A stretch of DNA of 64,000 bases from an uncultured beta proteobacterium (GCA_903876735.1 CAIRAW010000055.1:1-64000), one strand, 5' to 3'; positions 37,471-47,163 are shown, numbered from the stretch's first letter. Numbers and translations are program-made. The notes: generated from the sequence alone by a model not told the origin.

Positions 37471-39444
37471 CTAGTTCTCGATTTGCAGCGTCAGAAAGGC
37501 GCGGCGCGCAAAGGCATAGGCCGGCGCAAAGTCAAGATACGGGGCTCCCAGGTTTTGCACGACCAGTGCCACCTCGGCCCTGCTGCGGTCAAAGCGCAGC
37601 GGCGCTGCCAGGCGCAGGTCGGTGCGGGTCATTGCCTGTTGGTCAGCGATGCCAGCCCCTTGCAGCGTCATGGTGCTGTTGCCCTGGTGCGTCAGACTGA
37701 ATTCAAGTCCGCCCGGCAACTTCTGGAAATACGCCAGCGTGCTGGCCAGTTTGGGCGCCGCCAGCGCCAGGCCGGACTCGTCCTGCGTGAGCGTGGCACC
37801 GATGCTGCTATGGATAAAGGCCTGCGTCAGCCTGAACTGGGCGCCGGTCCACGGCTGCCACTTCATTTCGTATTCCAGGCCCTGTATACGGAAGTTGTCG
37901 ATATTCGCATAGTCCTTGGGGCCGGCCGTTCGGAACTGCCGGATGAAGTCGCCAACGCGTTCATGAAAAACCCGCAGGTCAAGCTGCAGGCCCATCGAAG
38001 GAAACAGCCCAAGATAGCCCAGTTCAGTCGATACCACGCTTTCGGGTTTGACATTGCCGCTCGACAGTGCCGTGACTTGCAGCAATTGTCCGCTCCAGTA
38101 GTAGCGCAGGTCGGCGGACTTTTCAAAGGCACTTGGCGGCCGGTAGGCCCTGGAGCCACCGACGCGCAGTGTCTGGCCATCGGCCACATGCCAGTTCAGC
38201 ATCAGGCGCGGCGCCAGAGAAGTACCGTTAACGTTGCTCTTTTCAAGCATCGCGCCGGCGTTAAGGACCAGATCGGTGGTTGCCCGCCATTCGGCATTGC
38301 CAAAGAGCCGGGTGAATTGTGTGGTCAGCGCGTCATCGGTGTTGTAAAGGGCCCTGGACGTGATCTGTTCACGCCGCAATTCCGCGCCCCAGACCATGCG
38401 CAAATTCGGACTTTGGCGCCAGCTTTGCTGCAGGCTCAGGTTGTCGTTGCTGGCGCGCCCGGTGGCGTCAATGTCGATGCTGCCGTTGATGCCCAGCGGC
38501 GCCAGCGAATAGGGAAATTTGTCCTGGTTGGACTCATCGGCGTGCGAGTAGCTCAAGGCCAGATCATGATCCGGGTCCTGCGCCCGCCGCCAATCCAGTT
38601 GCAGATAGCCGGTACCGTAGCGGCTGTCCCGTTCCAGGTTGTCAATATTGGCCGGGAATCCCTTGCCGGCTTTGATGGCCAGCGCGCCGGCGCGCAGCCC
38701 GATTTCATCGCTGGCATTGGGACGCAGATCAGCGCGAAAATTGACGCGTTCGACCCGGTTGTGGCCGTCTGAGCCTTGCAGGCCGTCATCGGCGCGCCGA
38801 TCTGCGCTGAGCCGGTAAGTGGCGCTCGCACCGCCCCAGCCAATTCTGGCGCCGCCATCGCGGATGCCGTTGCCGCCAACACCCAGACGCGCCTGCGTGC
38901 CCAGGGTATCGGCGCTGTCGCGGGTCACGATGTTGATCACGCCCAGAAAGGCGCGCGCGCCATAAGCCGCCGAGTTGGAGCCGCGCAGCACCTCAATGCG
39001 ATCAATATCGTCCAGTGCCACCGTCTGCAAACCGGCTTCGATACTGCCGATGAAATAGGGTGAATAGACCGAACGGCCATCGACCAGCACCTGCATGCGG
39101 CTGGAAACGGCGTCAAAACCACCGTGGTAACTGGCCTGTGGCGCAAGCGACTCAAACGCCATGCTGCTCTGGAAACCGGGCACCAGGCGAAGCAGATCCG
39201 CGAGGTCGCGCGCACCCGAACGCCGGATCATGTCGCGGTCGATCAGGGTGACGGCGCCCGGGGTCTCGTCGAGTCGTTGCGGCAGGCGCGAAACCGAGAG
39301 CACGATCGGCATCTCTGCGAGAAAGTCATACTCGGACAGACCAGCCGGGCCTTGGGCTGCAACCCGGGCACCTGATCCCAGCGCCGCCAACAGGAAAAGC
39401 CCATGGATCGCCGGGCGCGACAGCGATTCGATTCTTTTTTGCAT
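37471..39444 (-). CDS. TonB-dependent outer-membrane receptor
   Basis: A signal peptide ends near GARVAAQ. A plug domain follows, with ETPGAVTLIDRDMIRRSGARDLADLLRLVPGFQ, LVDGRSVYSPYFIGSIEAGL and DIDRIEVLRGSNSAAYGARAFLGVINIVTR. A 22-strand barrel fills residues about 190-657, with repeated alternating aromatic strands. The conserved TonB-dependent barrel motif RVGGSRAYRPPSAFEKS is visible. The C-terminus ends ARRAFLTLQIEN, not the usual terminal Phe or Trp. A TonB box is not obvious. The protein starts an operon with the ABC_sub_bind protein and the kinase: nine bases separate it from the next gene. Substrate unknown. Confidence 0.9.
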   Translation of the reverse strand: MQKRIESLSRPAIHGLFLLAALGSGARVAAQGPAGLSEYDFLAEMPIVLSVSRLPQRLDETPGAVTLIDRDMIRRSGARDLADLLRLVPGFQSSMAFESLAPQASYHGGFDAVSSRMQVLVDGRSVYSPYFIGSIEAGLQTVALDDIDRIEVLRGSNSAAYGARAFLGVINIVTRDSADTLGTQARLGVGGNGIRDGGARIGWGGASATYRLSADRRADDGLQGSDGHNRVERVNFRADLRPNASDEIGLRAGALAIKAGKGFPANIDNLERDSRYGTGYLQLDWRRAQDPDHDLALSYSHADESNQDKFPYSLAPLGINGSIDIDATGRASNDNLSLQQSWRQSPNLRMVWGAELRREQITSRALYNTDDALTTQFTRLFGNAEWRATTDLVLNAGAMLEKSNVNGTSLAPRLMLNWHVADGQTLRVGGSRAYRPPSAFEKSADLRYYWSGQLLQVTALSSGNVKPESVVSTELGYLGLFPSMGLQLDLRVFHERVGDFIRQFRTAGPKDYANIDNFRIQGLEYEMKWQPWTGAQFRLTQAFIHSSIGATLTQDESGLALAAPKLASTLAYFQKLPGGLEFSLTHQGNSTMTLQGAGIADQQAMTRTDLRLAAPLRFDRSRAEVALVVQNLGAPYLDFAPAYAFARRAFLTLQIEN

Positions 39445-39498
39445 CCCCCGATTTTGCCTGTTTACGGCATGCGCCTTAAAAACGGGGGGGGTGGCCGA

Positions 39499-40053
39499 TC
39501 AGGCGCCGAACCTGGCTGCTGCAGCGGCAATGCGCGCGCCAAACAGGCGCGCCGTTTCCAGGTCGCCGGCATTCATCTCCTCGGCGCTGGCGTCACCCGG
39601 GGTCTGCGCCATCGGGCCGACCGAAGATGCGAGGTAGTTGACATCGCTGCGCTGCGAGGCCTTGGTATTGTTGTAGTTCAAACCGGTGCCAGCCCACAAA
39701 CCACCGTGCTGCATGGCCAGCGTCATGAAATAGTGCAGCGTCGAGTGCTTGTCGCCATTGACGTTGGCGCTACTGGTGAAGCCGCCAAAGATCTTGTCCT
39801 TCCAGGCCTGCGTGTACCAGGGTTTGCTGGAGGCGTCGGCAAATTTCTTGAACTGCCAACTCACGCTGCCCATGTAGGTTGGCGAGCCGAAGATGATGGC
39901 GTCGGCCGCGGTCAGTGTGTCCCAAGCCGTCTCGGGGAGATTGCCGTCGGCGTCGATGGCCAGCAACTCGGCGCCGGCACCCTGTGCCACCGCCTGCGCC
40001 ATGCGCTGGGTATGACCGTAACCCGAATGAAAAACCACTGCCACTTTTGCCAT
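39499..40053 (-). CDS. Flavodoxin-like NAD(P)H:quinone oxidoreductase (WrbA-like)
   Basis: An FMN-binding flavodoxin fold (184 residues) begins AKVAVVFHSGYGHTQRMAQAV, the phosphate-binding loop. It continues with DAIIFGSPTYMGSVSWQFKKFAD, where WrbA-type proteins bind the flavin ring. It likely reduces quinones by two electrons and protects against redox stress. It lies on the minus strand after pirin, with a 51-base gap, and the two may be co-transcribed under the divergent LysR regulator. Confidence 0.88.
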   Translation of the reverse strand: MAKVAVVFHSGYGHTQRMAQAVAQGAGAELLAIDADGNLPETAWDTLTAADAIIFGSPTYMGSVSWQFKKFADASSKPWYTQAWKDKIFGGFTSSANVNGDKHSTLHYFMTLAMQHGGLWAGTGLNYNNTKASQRSDVNYLASSVGPMAQTPGDASAEEMNAGDLETARLFGARIAAAAARFGA

Positions 40054-40104
40054 ATCAAGTCTCCTGTTTGAGGTGAAAGAAAGAAAAGGTCCGACGCCGG
40101 GGAA

Positions 40105-40806
40105 TCAGGCGCACAGGTCAAATACCAGCACTTCGGCATCCTCAGCCCCGCTCAGGCTGAGTTCACTCTCGCGCTCCAGCAGCGCGGCATCGCCAGCGCT
40201 GAGTTTCTGGCCGTTCACTTCAAGCGCACCGCGCACCAGAAACACGTAAGCCTTGCGCGCCGGATCAAGCGCCAGCGTTGCGCGCTCGGCACCGTCGAGC
40301 AACGCGGCGTAGAGCGCGGCGTCAGCGTGGATCGTGACCGAGCCTTGCGCGCCATCGGGCGAGGCCAGCAGCCTGAGCGCACCGCGCTTTTCGGCTTCGA
40401 CGAAGGTCTTCTGCTCGTAGCCGGGCGCGATGCCTTTGACATTCGGTTCGATCCAGATCTGCAAAAAGTGCGTGGTCTCGTTGGGCGCGTGGTTGAACTC
40501 GCTGTGCTGCACGCCGCTGCCGGCGCTCATGCGCTGCACATCGCCGGGCGGAATACCACGCACATTGCCCATGCTGTCCTGGTGCGCCAGATTGCCCGCC
40601 ATCACATAGCTGATGATTTCCATGTCACGGTGGCCGTGCGTGCCAAAACCGGTTCCCGGCGCAATACGGTCCTCATTGATGACGCGCAGATTGCCCCAGC
40701 CCATGTGCGCGGGGTCGTAGTAACCGGCGAAGGAAAAACTGTGGAAAGACTTGAGCCAGCCGTGGTCGGCATAGCCACGCTCCAGCGATTTACGAACGGT
40801 CAACAT
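40105..40806 (-). CDS. Pirin family protein (YhaK-like)
   Basis: Two cupin domains make up the 233-residue protein. The metal ligands lie in GTGFGTHGHRDMEIISYV and GSGVQHSEFNHAP, typical of bacterial pirins. Some of these show quercetin 2,3-dioxygenase activity and others act as redox sensors; the native role here is not known. It starts MLTVRKSLERGYADHGW. It is divergent from a LysR-type regulator, an arrangement that often means direct control. Confidence 0.9.
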   Translation of the reverse strand: MLTVRKSLERGYADHGWLKSFHSFSFAGYYDPAHMGWGNLRVINEDRIAPGTGFGTHGHRDMEIISYVMAGNLAHQDSMGNVRGIPPGDVQRMSAGSGVQHSEFNHAPNETTHFLQIWIEPNVKGIAPGYEQKTFVEAEKRGALRLLASPDGAQGSVTIHADAALYAALLDGAERATLALDPARKAYVFLVRGALEVNGQKLSAGDAALLERESELSLSGAEDAEVLVFDLCA

Positions 40807-40824
40807 GCTGTTGCTCCTGAATTA

Positions 40825-40840
40825 TCTGTTTGCGGACAGA
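40825..40840. promoter_or_regulatory. Inverted repeat in the LysR/pirin divergent gap
   Basis: TCTGT (40825-40829) and ACAGA (40836-40840) form a perfect 5-bp inverted repeat around six bases. This size and the T/A ends are like LysR-type binding boxes. It lies 19 bases from the pirin start. Candidate operator only. Confidence 0.35.
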
Positions 40841-40921
40841 CACTTTAATCGGCCCGGCCAATCCCGCACTGCATGTGATTTGATGGCATCATTCAAATTA
40901 TTCGAAACGGAAAACCAGCCA

Positions 40922-41860
40922 ATGCCCACCCCGCGCGATGTCTTGACCCCCGACGCCCTCGCCATGTTGCAAACCATCGCCGCCAGCGGCAGCTTTGCCG
41001 CCGCCGCGCGCAGCCTCGGGCTGGTGCCCAGCGCCCTGACCTACCGCGTGCGCCAGATTGAGGACGCGCTCGATGTGCTGCTGTTCGACCGCAGTTCACG
41101 CCAGGCGCAACTCACCGTTGCCGGGACCGAGTTGCTGCGCGAGGCCGGCCGGCTGCTCGAAGACATCGACGCCGTGGCGAACCGGGTCAAACGCGTGGCC
41201 ACCGGCTGGGAGCCGCTCCTGACGATCGCGGTCGACAGCATCATCGCCAAGGCCACCGTGATGGAATTGTGCGAGAGTTTTTTTGCATTGCAACCTCCGA
41301 CCCGCATCCGGCTACGCGATGAAACCCTGTCGGGCACGCTGCAGGCCCTGAGCTCGGGGCAAGCCGATCTGGCGCTGGGCGTGGCCGACTCTGGCACCAT
41401 TGCCGGCATCCACGGCAAACCGCTTGGCGAAGTCAGTTTCGTCTATGCCGTGGCGCCTCACCACCCGCTGGCCAGCGCGAGCGAGCCGCTTTCGGACGAA
41501 CTGGTGCGCCAGCACCGGGCCGTCGCCGTCGCCGACAGCATCACGCGCGGCACGGGTCTGACCATCGGCCTGCTCGGAGGCCAGGATGTCTTCACCGTCG
41601 CCACCATGCAGGCCAAACTCGACGCGCAGTTGCGCGGTCTGGGCTGCGGCTTCGTGCCCGAATGCATGGCCCGCGCCTACATCGAAACCGGTCGCCTGGT
41701 GGTGCGGCGCATGGAGCGTGCACAGCGCATCATTCGGGTCAACTACGCCTGGCGCAGCGAGACCCAATCCGGGCCGGGCCGGGCCCTGAGCTGGTGGCTG
41801 AGCCAGCTTGAAAGCCCCGCGACCCGGGCTGCTTTGCTGGAGCGCCACCGAGGCGTGTAA
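40922..41860 (+). CDS. LysR-family transcriptional regulator
   Basis: An N-terminal winged helix-turn-helix (about 10-70) reads DALAMLQTIAASGSFAAAARSLGLVPSALTYRVRQIEDALDVLLFDRSSRQAQLT. A periplasmic-binding-protein-like effector domain follows (about 95-300), with LALGVADSGTIAG and VYAVAPHHPLA. 312 residues. The chosen ATG gives the standard lead before the HTH; another ATG 13 codons upstream is possible. Its divergent neighbours, pirin and WrbA-like flavodoxin, suggest it controls a redox-stress pair. Confidence 0.9.
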   Translation: MPTPRDVLTPDALAMLQTIAASGSFAAAARSLGLVPSALTYRVRQIEDALDVLLFDRSSRQAQLTVAGTELLREAGRLLEDIDAVANRVKRVATGWEPLLTIAVDSIIAKATVMELCESFFALQPPTRIRLRDETLSGTLQALSSGQADLALGVADSGTIAGIHGKPLGEVSFVYAVAPHHPLASASEPLSDELVRQHRAVAVADSITRGTGLTIGLLGGQDVFTVATMQAKLDAQLRGLGCGFVPECMARAYIETGRLVVRRMERAQRIIRVNYAWRSETQSGPGRALSWWLSQLESPATRAALLERHRGV

Positions 41861-41895
41861 AGTGCAGACATACAACATCAAATAGAAAGACCGTC

Positions 41896-42945
41896 ATGAC
41901 CCCATTCAAAAGCAAACATATCGCTGTTATCGGTGCCGGTATGGCGGGCATTGCCTGCGCGCGCACCCTGGCGCAGGCGGGCCATCAGGTCACGGTTTTT
42001 GAAAAGAGTTCCGGCTTTGGCGGGCGCATGGCCGTGCGCAACAGCCCGTTTGGCAGCTTTGACCATGGCGTTCAGTATTTCACGGTGCGCGACGCGCGTT
42101 TTGCGCGCGCCCTGCAAACCGTGCCCGGCCTGTGCAAACGCTGGAGCGCCAGCACGGTCTGGGTGCTGGACGAACACGGCCAGATCGCCAGCACCAGCGC
42201 GCCCAACCCGGAAGACCACTGGGTGCCGACGCCGGGCATGAATGCCCTGGTCAAACGCTGGGCGCAGCCGCTGCAGGAGCAGGGCCGGATCGAACTCCAA
42301 ATCCGCATCAGCCACCTCGAACGCGACGCCCTCAAGCCCCAGCAATGGCAGTTGCGCGGCATCGGGCCGGGCGGCACGCAGCACGTCTACTCGGGCTTTG
42401 ACGCCGTTCTGCTGGCAATGCCGGCGGAGCAGAGTCGTTTGCTGCTCAACAGCGCACCCAAGGCCGACGGTCTGGCGCAAAAAATCGACCGCGTGCAGAT
42501 GGCGCCGTGCTGGACGCTGATGCTGGCGTTCCCGCAAGCCATGCAGCCCGGCCTCTCGACGCTGGGCCCGCAGTGGAACGCGGCGCGCAGCACGCACCAC
42601 CGCATTGCCTGGCTGGCGCGCGAATCAAGCAAACCCGGGCGCGGCGCCGTGGAACGCTGGACGGTGCAGGCCAGTGCCGCCTGGTCGCAGGAACATCTGG
42701 AAGACGATCCGCAGCGCGTTCAAGCCAAGCTGCTCAAGGCCTTCTCCGAGGTCACCAACATCCACGCCGAGCCCAGCCATGTCGACAGCCGGCGCTGGCG
42801 CTTCGCGCAGACCACGGCGCCGTTGGGCAAATCCCATCTGTGGGACGCCAAGACCGGCCTGGGCGTCTGCGGCGACTGGTGCCTGGGCCAGCGCGTGGAA
42901 GACGCCTTCGTTTCAGGCCTGGAACTGGCACTGACCGTCGCCTGA
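41896..42945 (+). CDS. FAD-dependent amine oxidase/renalase-like oxidoreductase
   Basis: An FAD-binding Rossmann motif opens the protein: HIAVIGAGMAGIACARTLAQAGHQVTVFEK (8-37). Then comes GRMAVRNSPFGSFDHGVQYFTVRDARF, a signature of the renalase-like group. The C-terminal FAD contact is GLGVCGDWCLGQRVEDAFVSGLELA. The 349-residue protein belongs to the NAD(P)-binding/amine-oxidase superfamily. The substrate is not known. gluQRS starts nine bases after the stop. Confidence 0.88.
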   Translation: MTPFKSKHIAVIGAGMAGIACARTLAQAGHQVTVFEKSSGFGGRMAVRNSPFGSFDHGVQYFTVRDARFARALQTVPGLCKRWSASTVWVLDEHGQIASTSAPNPEDHWVPTPGMNALVKRWAQPLQEQGRIELQIRISHLERDALKPQQWQLRGIGPGGTQHVYSGFDAVLLAMPAEQSRLLLNSAPKADGLAQKIDRVQMAPCWTLMLAFPQAMQPGLSTLGPQWNAARSTHHRIAWLARESSKPGRGAVERWTVQASAAWSQEHLEDDPQRVQAKLLKAFSEVTNIHAEPSHVDSRRWRFAQTTAPLGKSHLWDAKTGLGVCGDWCLGQRVEDAFVSGLELALTVA

Positions 42946-42954
42946 GGCGCGCGC

Positions 42955-43881
42955 GTGGGAGCCGAAACCCACCGCTACACCGGCAGATTCGCGCCCTCCC
43001 CGACCGGACCGCTGCATGCAGGCTCACTGGTCGCGGCGCTGGCGAGCTGGCTCGACGCCAGAGCCCACGCCGGCCAGTGGCTGGTGCGCATCGAAGATGT
43101 TGACCGACCGCGCTGCGTTGCCGGCGCCGATCGCCTCATCCTGCAACAACTGCAAGCCTGCGGCCTTCATCCGGACGCACCGCCGCTTTGGCAATCGCAG
43201 CGCAGCGCGCACTACCAGCAGGCACTTGACCATCTGATCGCACAAGGCCTGGCCTACCCATGCCATTGCAGCCGGCGCGACATCGAAAACGCGATGCTTC
43301 GCAACGGACAGACCGCAGTACGCCACGGCGAGCTGATCTACCCGGGCAGCTGTCGTCCCGCGGTGACCGTTGCCAGCGCGCTGGCAACGGCGGCTGAGCC
43401 GCTGGCCTGGCGCCTGCGCACCGATCTGGCCGGCAAGGGAGCCACTGCCTGGCAAGACCGTCGTCTCGGGCCGCAGCAGCAGGACGTCGCAACAGCGGTC
43501 GGCGACTTCGTGCTCAAACGCGCCGACGGCTGTTTCAGCTACCAGCTCGCCGTGGTGGTGGACGACGCGGCACAGACCATCAGCGACGTCGTGCGTGGCG
43601 AAGATCTGGCGGACAACACGGCACGGCAAGTCCTGCTGCAACGCGCCCTCGGACTGCCGACGCCGCGCTACCTGCACACGCCGCTGCTGCTCGGCGCCAA
43701 CGGCGAAAAACTGTCCAAGCAAAACGGCGCGCAGGCGCTCGACACGTCCCATCCGCTGGCGGCACTCAACCATGCAGCCACTGTTCTGGGCTTGCCGGCG
43801 CAGGCCGGCAGCGTGGCGCAGGCACTCGAAGTGTGGGTCGGATTCTGGAAGATGTCTCCTCTCTACAATCCATCCCCGTGA
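42955..43881 (+). CDS. gluQ: Glutamyl-Q tRNA(Asp) synthetase
   Basis: GluQRS attaches glutamate to the queuosine base of tRNA-Asp. It resembles the GluRS catalytic domain without an anticodon-binding domain, hence 308 residues. The HIGH-like motif is in [25 protein letters not shown]. The KMSKS counterpart is [10 protein letters not shown]. The zinc site uses cysteines in [12 protein letters not shown] and YPGSCRP. The start is GTG. Its stop overlaps the GTG start of trmB. Confidence 0.92.
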   Translation: MGAETHRYTGRFAPSPTGPLHAGSLVAALASWLDARAHAGQWLVRIEDVDRPRCVAGADRLILQQLQACGLHPDAPPLWQSQRSAHYQQALDHLIAQGLAYPCHCSRRDIENAMLRNGQTAVRHGELIYPGSCRPAVTVASALATAAEPLAWRLRTDLAGKGATAWQDRRLGPQQQDVATAVGDFVLKRADGCFSYQLAVVVDDAAQTISDVVRGEDLADNTARQVLLQRALGLPTPRYLHTPLLLGANGEKLSKQNGAQALDTSHPLAALNHAATVLGLPAQAGSVAQALEVWVGFWKMSPLYNPSP

Positions 43882-44639
43882 GCACAACCCAAACCCATCC
43901 AAGTCCTGGCGCGCCCGACGGCGTTGCCTTTCCCAAAGCCATCAAGAGCTACGTGCTGCGCGCCGGCCGCACCACGACCGGCCAGGCCAAGGCCGTCGCC
44001 GACATCGGCCCGCAATTTCTTCTGCCCTACCAGACGCAGCCACTCGATCTGGCAGCGGCCTTTACCGGCTCGACCCAAACCGATGAAGCGGCCACGCGCC
44101 CCGTGATTCTGGAAATCGGCTTTGGCATGGGCGACGCAACAGCCCATATCGCGGCCTTGCTGCCAGATACCTGTTTCCTGTGCTGCGAAGTTCATGCGCC
44201 GGGCGTCGGCGCGCTGCTCAAGCGCATCGGCGAGCAGGACCTGCGCAACATCCGCATCGTGGCGCACGACGCCGTCGAAGTCATCGACCAGATGCTGGCA
44301 CCGCAAAGCCTGGACGGCGTGCACATCTTTTTCCCCGACCCCTGGCACAAGAAACGCCACAACAAGCGTCGCCTGCTGCAAAGCGCCCTGGTTGCCAGGC
44401 TGGCAGCGCGGCTCAAGCGCGGCGGCTACCTGCATTGCGCGACCGACTGGCAACCCTACGCCGAGCAGATGCTCGAAGTCCTGAGCACCGAGCCCCTGCT
44501 GCGCAACCGCGCCCTGGCAACGCATCCTGAACTCGCCGGCTACGCGCCCAAACCGGCGTACCGGCCGCTGACCAAGTTCGAGAACCGCGGCATCTTGCTC
44601 GGCCATGGCGTCTGGGACCTGGTGTTTGAACGAATCTAG
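43878..44639 (+). CDS. trmB: tRNA (guanine-N7-)-methyltransferase
   Basis: TrmB methylates G46 in the variable loop of tRNAs. The SAM-binding motif is [16 protein letters not shown], and the tRNA-contact motif is [21 protein letters not shown]. It ends with [21 protein letters not shown], the conserved C-terminus. The start is the GTG overlapping the gluQ stop (GTGA); an ATG 15 codons upstream, within gluQ, is possible. 253 residues. Confidence 0.92.
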   Translation: MSTTQTHPSPGAPDGVAFPKAIKSYVLRAGRTTTGQAKAVADIGPQFLLPYQTQPLDLAAAFTGSTQTDEAATRPVILEIGFGMGDATAHIAALLPDTCFLCCEVHAPGVGALLKRIGEQDLRNIRIVAHDAVEVIDQMLAPQSLDGVHIFFPDPWHKKRHNKRRLLQSALVARLAARLKRGGYLHCATDWQPYAEQMLEVLSTEPLLRNRALATHPELAGYAPKPAYRPLTKFENRGILLGHGVWDLVFERI

Positions 44640-45531
44640 AACACCCAGACCGGCCGCGCGCGACGGTGTCGGCGCCAGTTGCGTCGGACTGCCTGCCGGC
44701 AACTGGCCGACCATGCTGGACTTCTTTGCCGAGCGCTTTCCGGCCATCGCACGGGTGGTCTGGCACGAGCGCATGGCGCGGGGGCTGGTGGTCGACGAGC
44801 ATGGCGAACCGGTCACAGCGCAGCGCGCCTACCAAGGCCATTTACGCGTCTTTTACTACCGGGCTGTGCCGGCCGAGCCGCGCATCCCGTTCGATGAAGT
44901 CGTGCTGTTTCAGGATGCGCATCTGGTGGTGGCCGACAAGCCGCACTTTCTGCCGGTTGTCCCATCGGGCAAGTACCTGCGCGAAACCCTGCTGCTGCGC
45001 CTGAAGCAAAAGCTCGGCCTGCCCGATCTGGTGCCGCTGCACCGCATCGACCGGGACACGGCCGGCCTGGTGCTGTTCTCGGTGCAGCCAGCCACGCGCG
45101 CCGCCTACAGCGCGCTGTTCAGCCAGTGCCGCATGCGCAAGGTCTACGAAGCCATTGCGCCCTGGCGCGAAGAACTGGCCCTGCCGCTGACGCGCGAGAG
45201 TCGGATTGTGGAGGCCGGCCACTTCATGTTGCAGCACGAGGTCAGCGGCACACCCAACGCCATCACGCAAATCGAACTGATCGCGCAGCGCGGTGCCCTG
45301 GCCCACTACCGGCTGCGCCCGGTCACCGGCAAGCGCCATCAGCTGCGCGTGCACATGGCTGGGCTCGGCCTGCCGATTTTGGGCGACGGCCTGTATCCGA
45401 CGCTGACACCCGAAGGCCAGATCGATTACGAAAACCCGTTGCAACTGCTGGCCCGGTCGGTTGAATTTATCGACCCGATCACGGGCCAGCAGCGTCATTT
45501 TGAGAGCAGCCACAGACTCAAGTTGGAATAG
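44605..45531 (+). CDS. RluA-family pseudouridine synthase
   Basis: The catalytic aspartate lies in the RluA motif [14 protein letters not shown], and the conserved [24 protein letters not shown] ends the domain. The N-terminal [28 protein letters not shown] is a recurring lead in betaproteobacterial members. The true start therefore lies upstream of it: the listed ATG or a later TTG, both overlapping trmB, are candidates, and a GTG at 44668 is less likely. It modifies uridines in rRNA or tRNA; the exact site is not known. Start uncertain. Confidence 0.85.
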   Translation: MASGTWCLNESRTPRPAARDGVGASCVGLPAGNWPTMLDFFAERFPAIARVVWHERMARGLVVDEHGEPVTAQRAYQGHLRVFYYRAVPAEPRIPFDEVVLFQDAHLVVADKPHFLPVVPSGKYLRETLLLRLKQKLGLPDLVPLHRIDRDTAGLVLFSVQPATRAAYSALFSQCRMRKVYEAIAPWREELALPLTRESRIVEAGHFMLQHEVSGTPNAITQIELIAQRGALAHYRLRPVTGKRHQLRVHMAGLGLPILGDGLYPTLTPEGQIDYENPLQLLARSVEFIDPITGQQRHFESSHRLKLE

Positions 45532-45610
45532 AACGCGGGCCGGGCCGGCGCTTGCGAATTGTCAAATCGCGGGTTGCGGCATTTGCGACGGCGGGCGCAA
45601 AATAAGAACC

Positions 45611-45790
45611 ATGAACAGCCGAGCCAACCACGCCAGCGGGCAACCCATTCCGCCCGAGCTACCACCAGTGCCGTTTCATGCGCCGCCCGAGCAGGAGCCC
45701 GACTCGCCGCCGCACCCCCCGGAACCAGCGCCGTTCGAGCGACCTCTGCCCGACACCGAGCCCAGCACGGTCACGGCACCGAAGGCTTGA
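45611..45790 (+). CDS. Possible small proline-rich protein
   Basis: A 59-codon frame starting MNSRANHASGQPIPPEL has 18-20 prolines and many acidic residues, ending STVTAPKA. No signal peptide, membrane segment or known domain is seen. No clear ribosome-binding site is present. The high GC content would make such a frame likely by chance, so it is only a candidate. It lies in a 390-base gap with a dispersed repeat. Confidence 0.3.
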   Translation: MNSRANHASGQPIPPELPPVPFHAPPEQEPDSPPHPPEPAPFERPLPDTEPSTVTAPKA

Positions 45791-45818
45791 GCCGCAGAAA
45801 GCCAGTCGCATGCGCCGT

Positions 45819-45875
45819 ATGGATTGCGGGTCGTGACCCGTGGGTTGTCATCCCGGACCCGATCCGGGATCCATG
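45819..45875. repeat. Dispersed repeat, rearranged copy
   Basis: The first part, ATGGATTGCGGGTCGTGACC, matches the second half of the 30196-30249 copy. The second part (45847-45875) repeats its first half with the CCCGGA/TCCGGG stem and GGGATCCATG. The halves are in swapped order. The rest of the gap to nnrS shows nothing clear. Confidence 0.55.
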
Positions 45876-45923
45876 CATTTCGACAGTGCCACACGTAGCT
45901 GTGGCTGCCGATCCTGCGCGTGC

Positions 45924-47129
45924 TCAGCCATCCTTGCCGTCAAGCCGCGTGCCCACCAGCCAGGGCGTGTAATGCCAAAGGTAGATCAGGAAGGCAGCAC
46001 TCCAGGCCAGGCCGGCCGCCAGCAGCGCGGCGAGGTAGAGAGACGGCGCCAGCAGCGGCAACAGCACGCGCAACACGGCGGCGCTCATCACCAGCCCGTA
46101 GGCCAGCACCTCGGGCCTGGAAACCAGCAACGGCCGTCCGGTGTGGCCGCGCGCAGTGCGCGTGACCATGCCGATGATCAGGCCGCCGGTCGCCCCCAGA
46201 CCCAGCGCGTGCACGCCGGCCGAGGCACTGACCCAACCGCACTGGGCCAAGGCCAGCAGCGCCAAAGCAACTGGAATCCAGGCGTAGGCGGCATGCAAAA
46301 TCCACAGGATCGGCCGCTTGAGCGTCAGGCCCGGGCGCCAGCCCAGCAGACGCCGGACGTGCAAACCGCTGGCCAGTGCCAGCAGCGCTGCGCTCAGCAC
46401 CGGCGGCGCCGCCAGCAGCCACAACAGCAAACCAAGGGCTGTGGCGCCCAATGTGAGGCGCTCCCAGGCGGGACTGGCCACCAGTTTCAAGCCCGGCGTG
46501 ACGGCCATGGTGAAGGAGGGAATCACGCGCCCACCCATCACGCACTCGATCATCAGCACCAAGGCCAGTGCGGCGTACAGCGGCGTCATGACCGACAGTG
46601 CCAGCACGCCCAGCACGGCCAGGTGAAACAGCAGATTGGCCAGCGCCAGCAAGACCAGAATCAGGGCCAGCGGCAGGTTGCGGTGGTTGCGCGCTTTGAG
46701 CAGGATGCGCACCAGAATGGCCGCCACCAGCGGCAGCAAGGCCAGGTCCAGCGCGGCGTACAGCAGGTATGGCCCGACCAGCGCGGCGATGCGCGCCGCC
46801 AGCCACAGCAGAACCAGCGCCGCCAGTGCCGGCCCGCGCGGCGTCTGCAGCCCGGTCCAGGCCTTGGCCGCCGTCAGCAGGAAGCCGACGATGATGGCCA
46901 CGGCAAAGCCGAACAGCATCTCGTGCGCGTGCCACAGCAGGGGTGGCAGCGGCAGCGTCCACGCCACTTGTCCCAGAAACAACGCAAGCCAGAGCGGCAC
47001 CGCCAGCGCGGCGAATAGTGTGCCTGCAAGGTAGAACGGCCGAAAACCCAGACGCAGCACCGCCAGACCCTGCGGCGTGGGCGCGGGCGCTGAAGCGGCC
47101 CTGAAGATCGGCAGGAATTCGGTAGTCAT
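45924..47129 (-). CDS. nnrS: NnrS family membrane protein
   Basis: NnrS is a heme- and copper-containing membrane protein tied to nitric oxide stress. The 401-residue protein has about 12 hydrophobic helices. It begins with the conserved LRLGFRPFYLAGTLFAALAVPLW and has LLWHAHEMLFGFAVAIIVGFLLTAA, FTMAVTP and VHALGLGATGGLIIGMVTRTARGHTGR, with histidines typical of the family. The start MTTEFLPIF is preferred over an upstream ATG that falls in the regulatory site. It is divergent from an NsrR regulator, with an NsrR-like operator between them, which fits NO-controlled expression. Confidence 0.93.
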   Translation of the reverse strand: MTTEFLPIFRAASAPAPTPQGLAVLRLGFRPFYLAGTLFAALAVPLWLALFLGQVAWTLPLPPLLWHAHEMLFGFAVAIIVGFLLTAAKAWTGLQTPRGPALAALVLLWLAARIAALVGPYLLYAALDLALLPLVAAILVRILLKARNHRNLPLALILVLLALANLLFHLAVLGVLALSVMTPLYAALALVLMIECVMGGRVIPSFTMAVTPGLKLVASPAWERLTLGATALGLLLWLLAAPPVLSAALLALASGLHVRRLLGWRPGLTLKRPILWILHAAYAWIPVALALLALAQCGWVSASAGVHALGLGATGGLIIGMVTRTARGHTGRPLLVSRPEVLAYGLVMSAAVLRVLLPLLAPSLYLAALLAAGLAWSAAFLIYLWHYTPWLVGTRLDGKDG

Positions 47130-47163
47130 GGTGCTGGCGCAGTGCGCGGTTGGCTGAAATTTA

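Noticed and set aside
37471..39444. Vitamin B12 or siderophore specificity for the TonB-dependent receptor
   Set aside because: No cobalamin riboswitch, siderophore genes or Fur-like site is seen nearby, so no substrate is assigned.
45840..47018. 392-codon frame opposite nnrS, very rich in Gln
   Set aside because: The Gln-rich make-up is the complement of Leu/Ala codons in a membrane protein; the minus-strand NnrS is clearly real.
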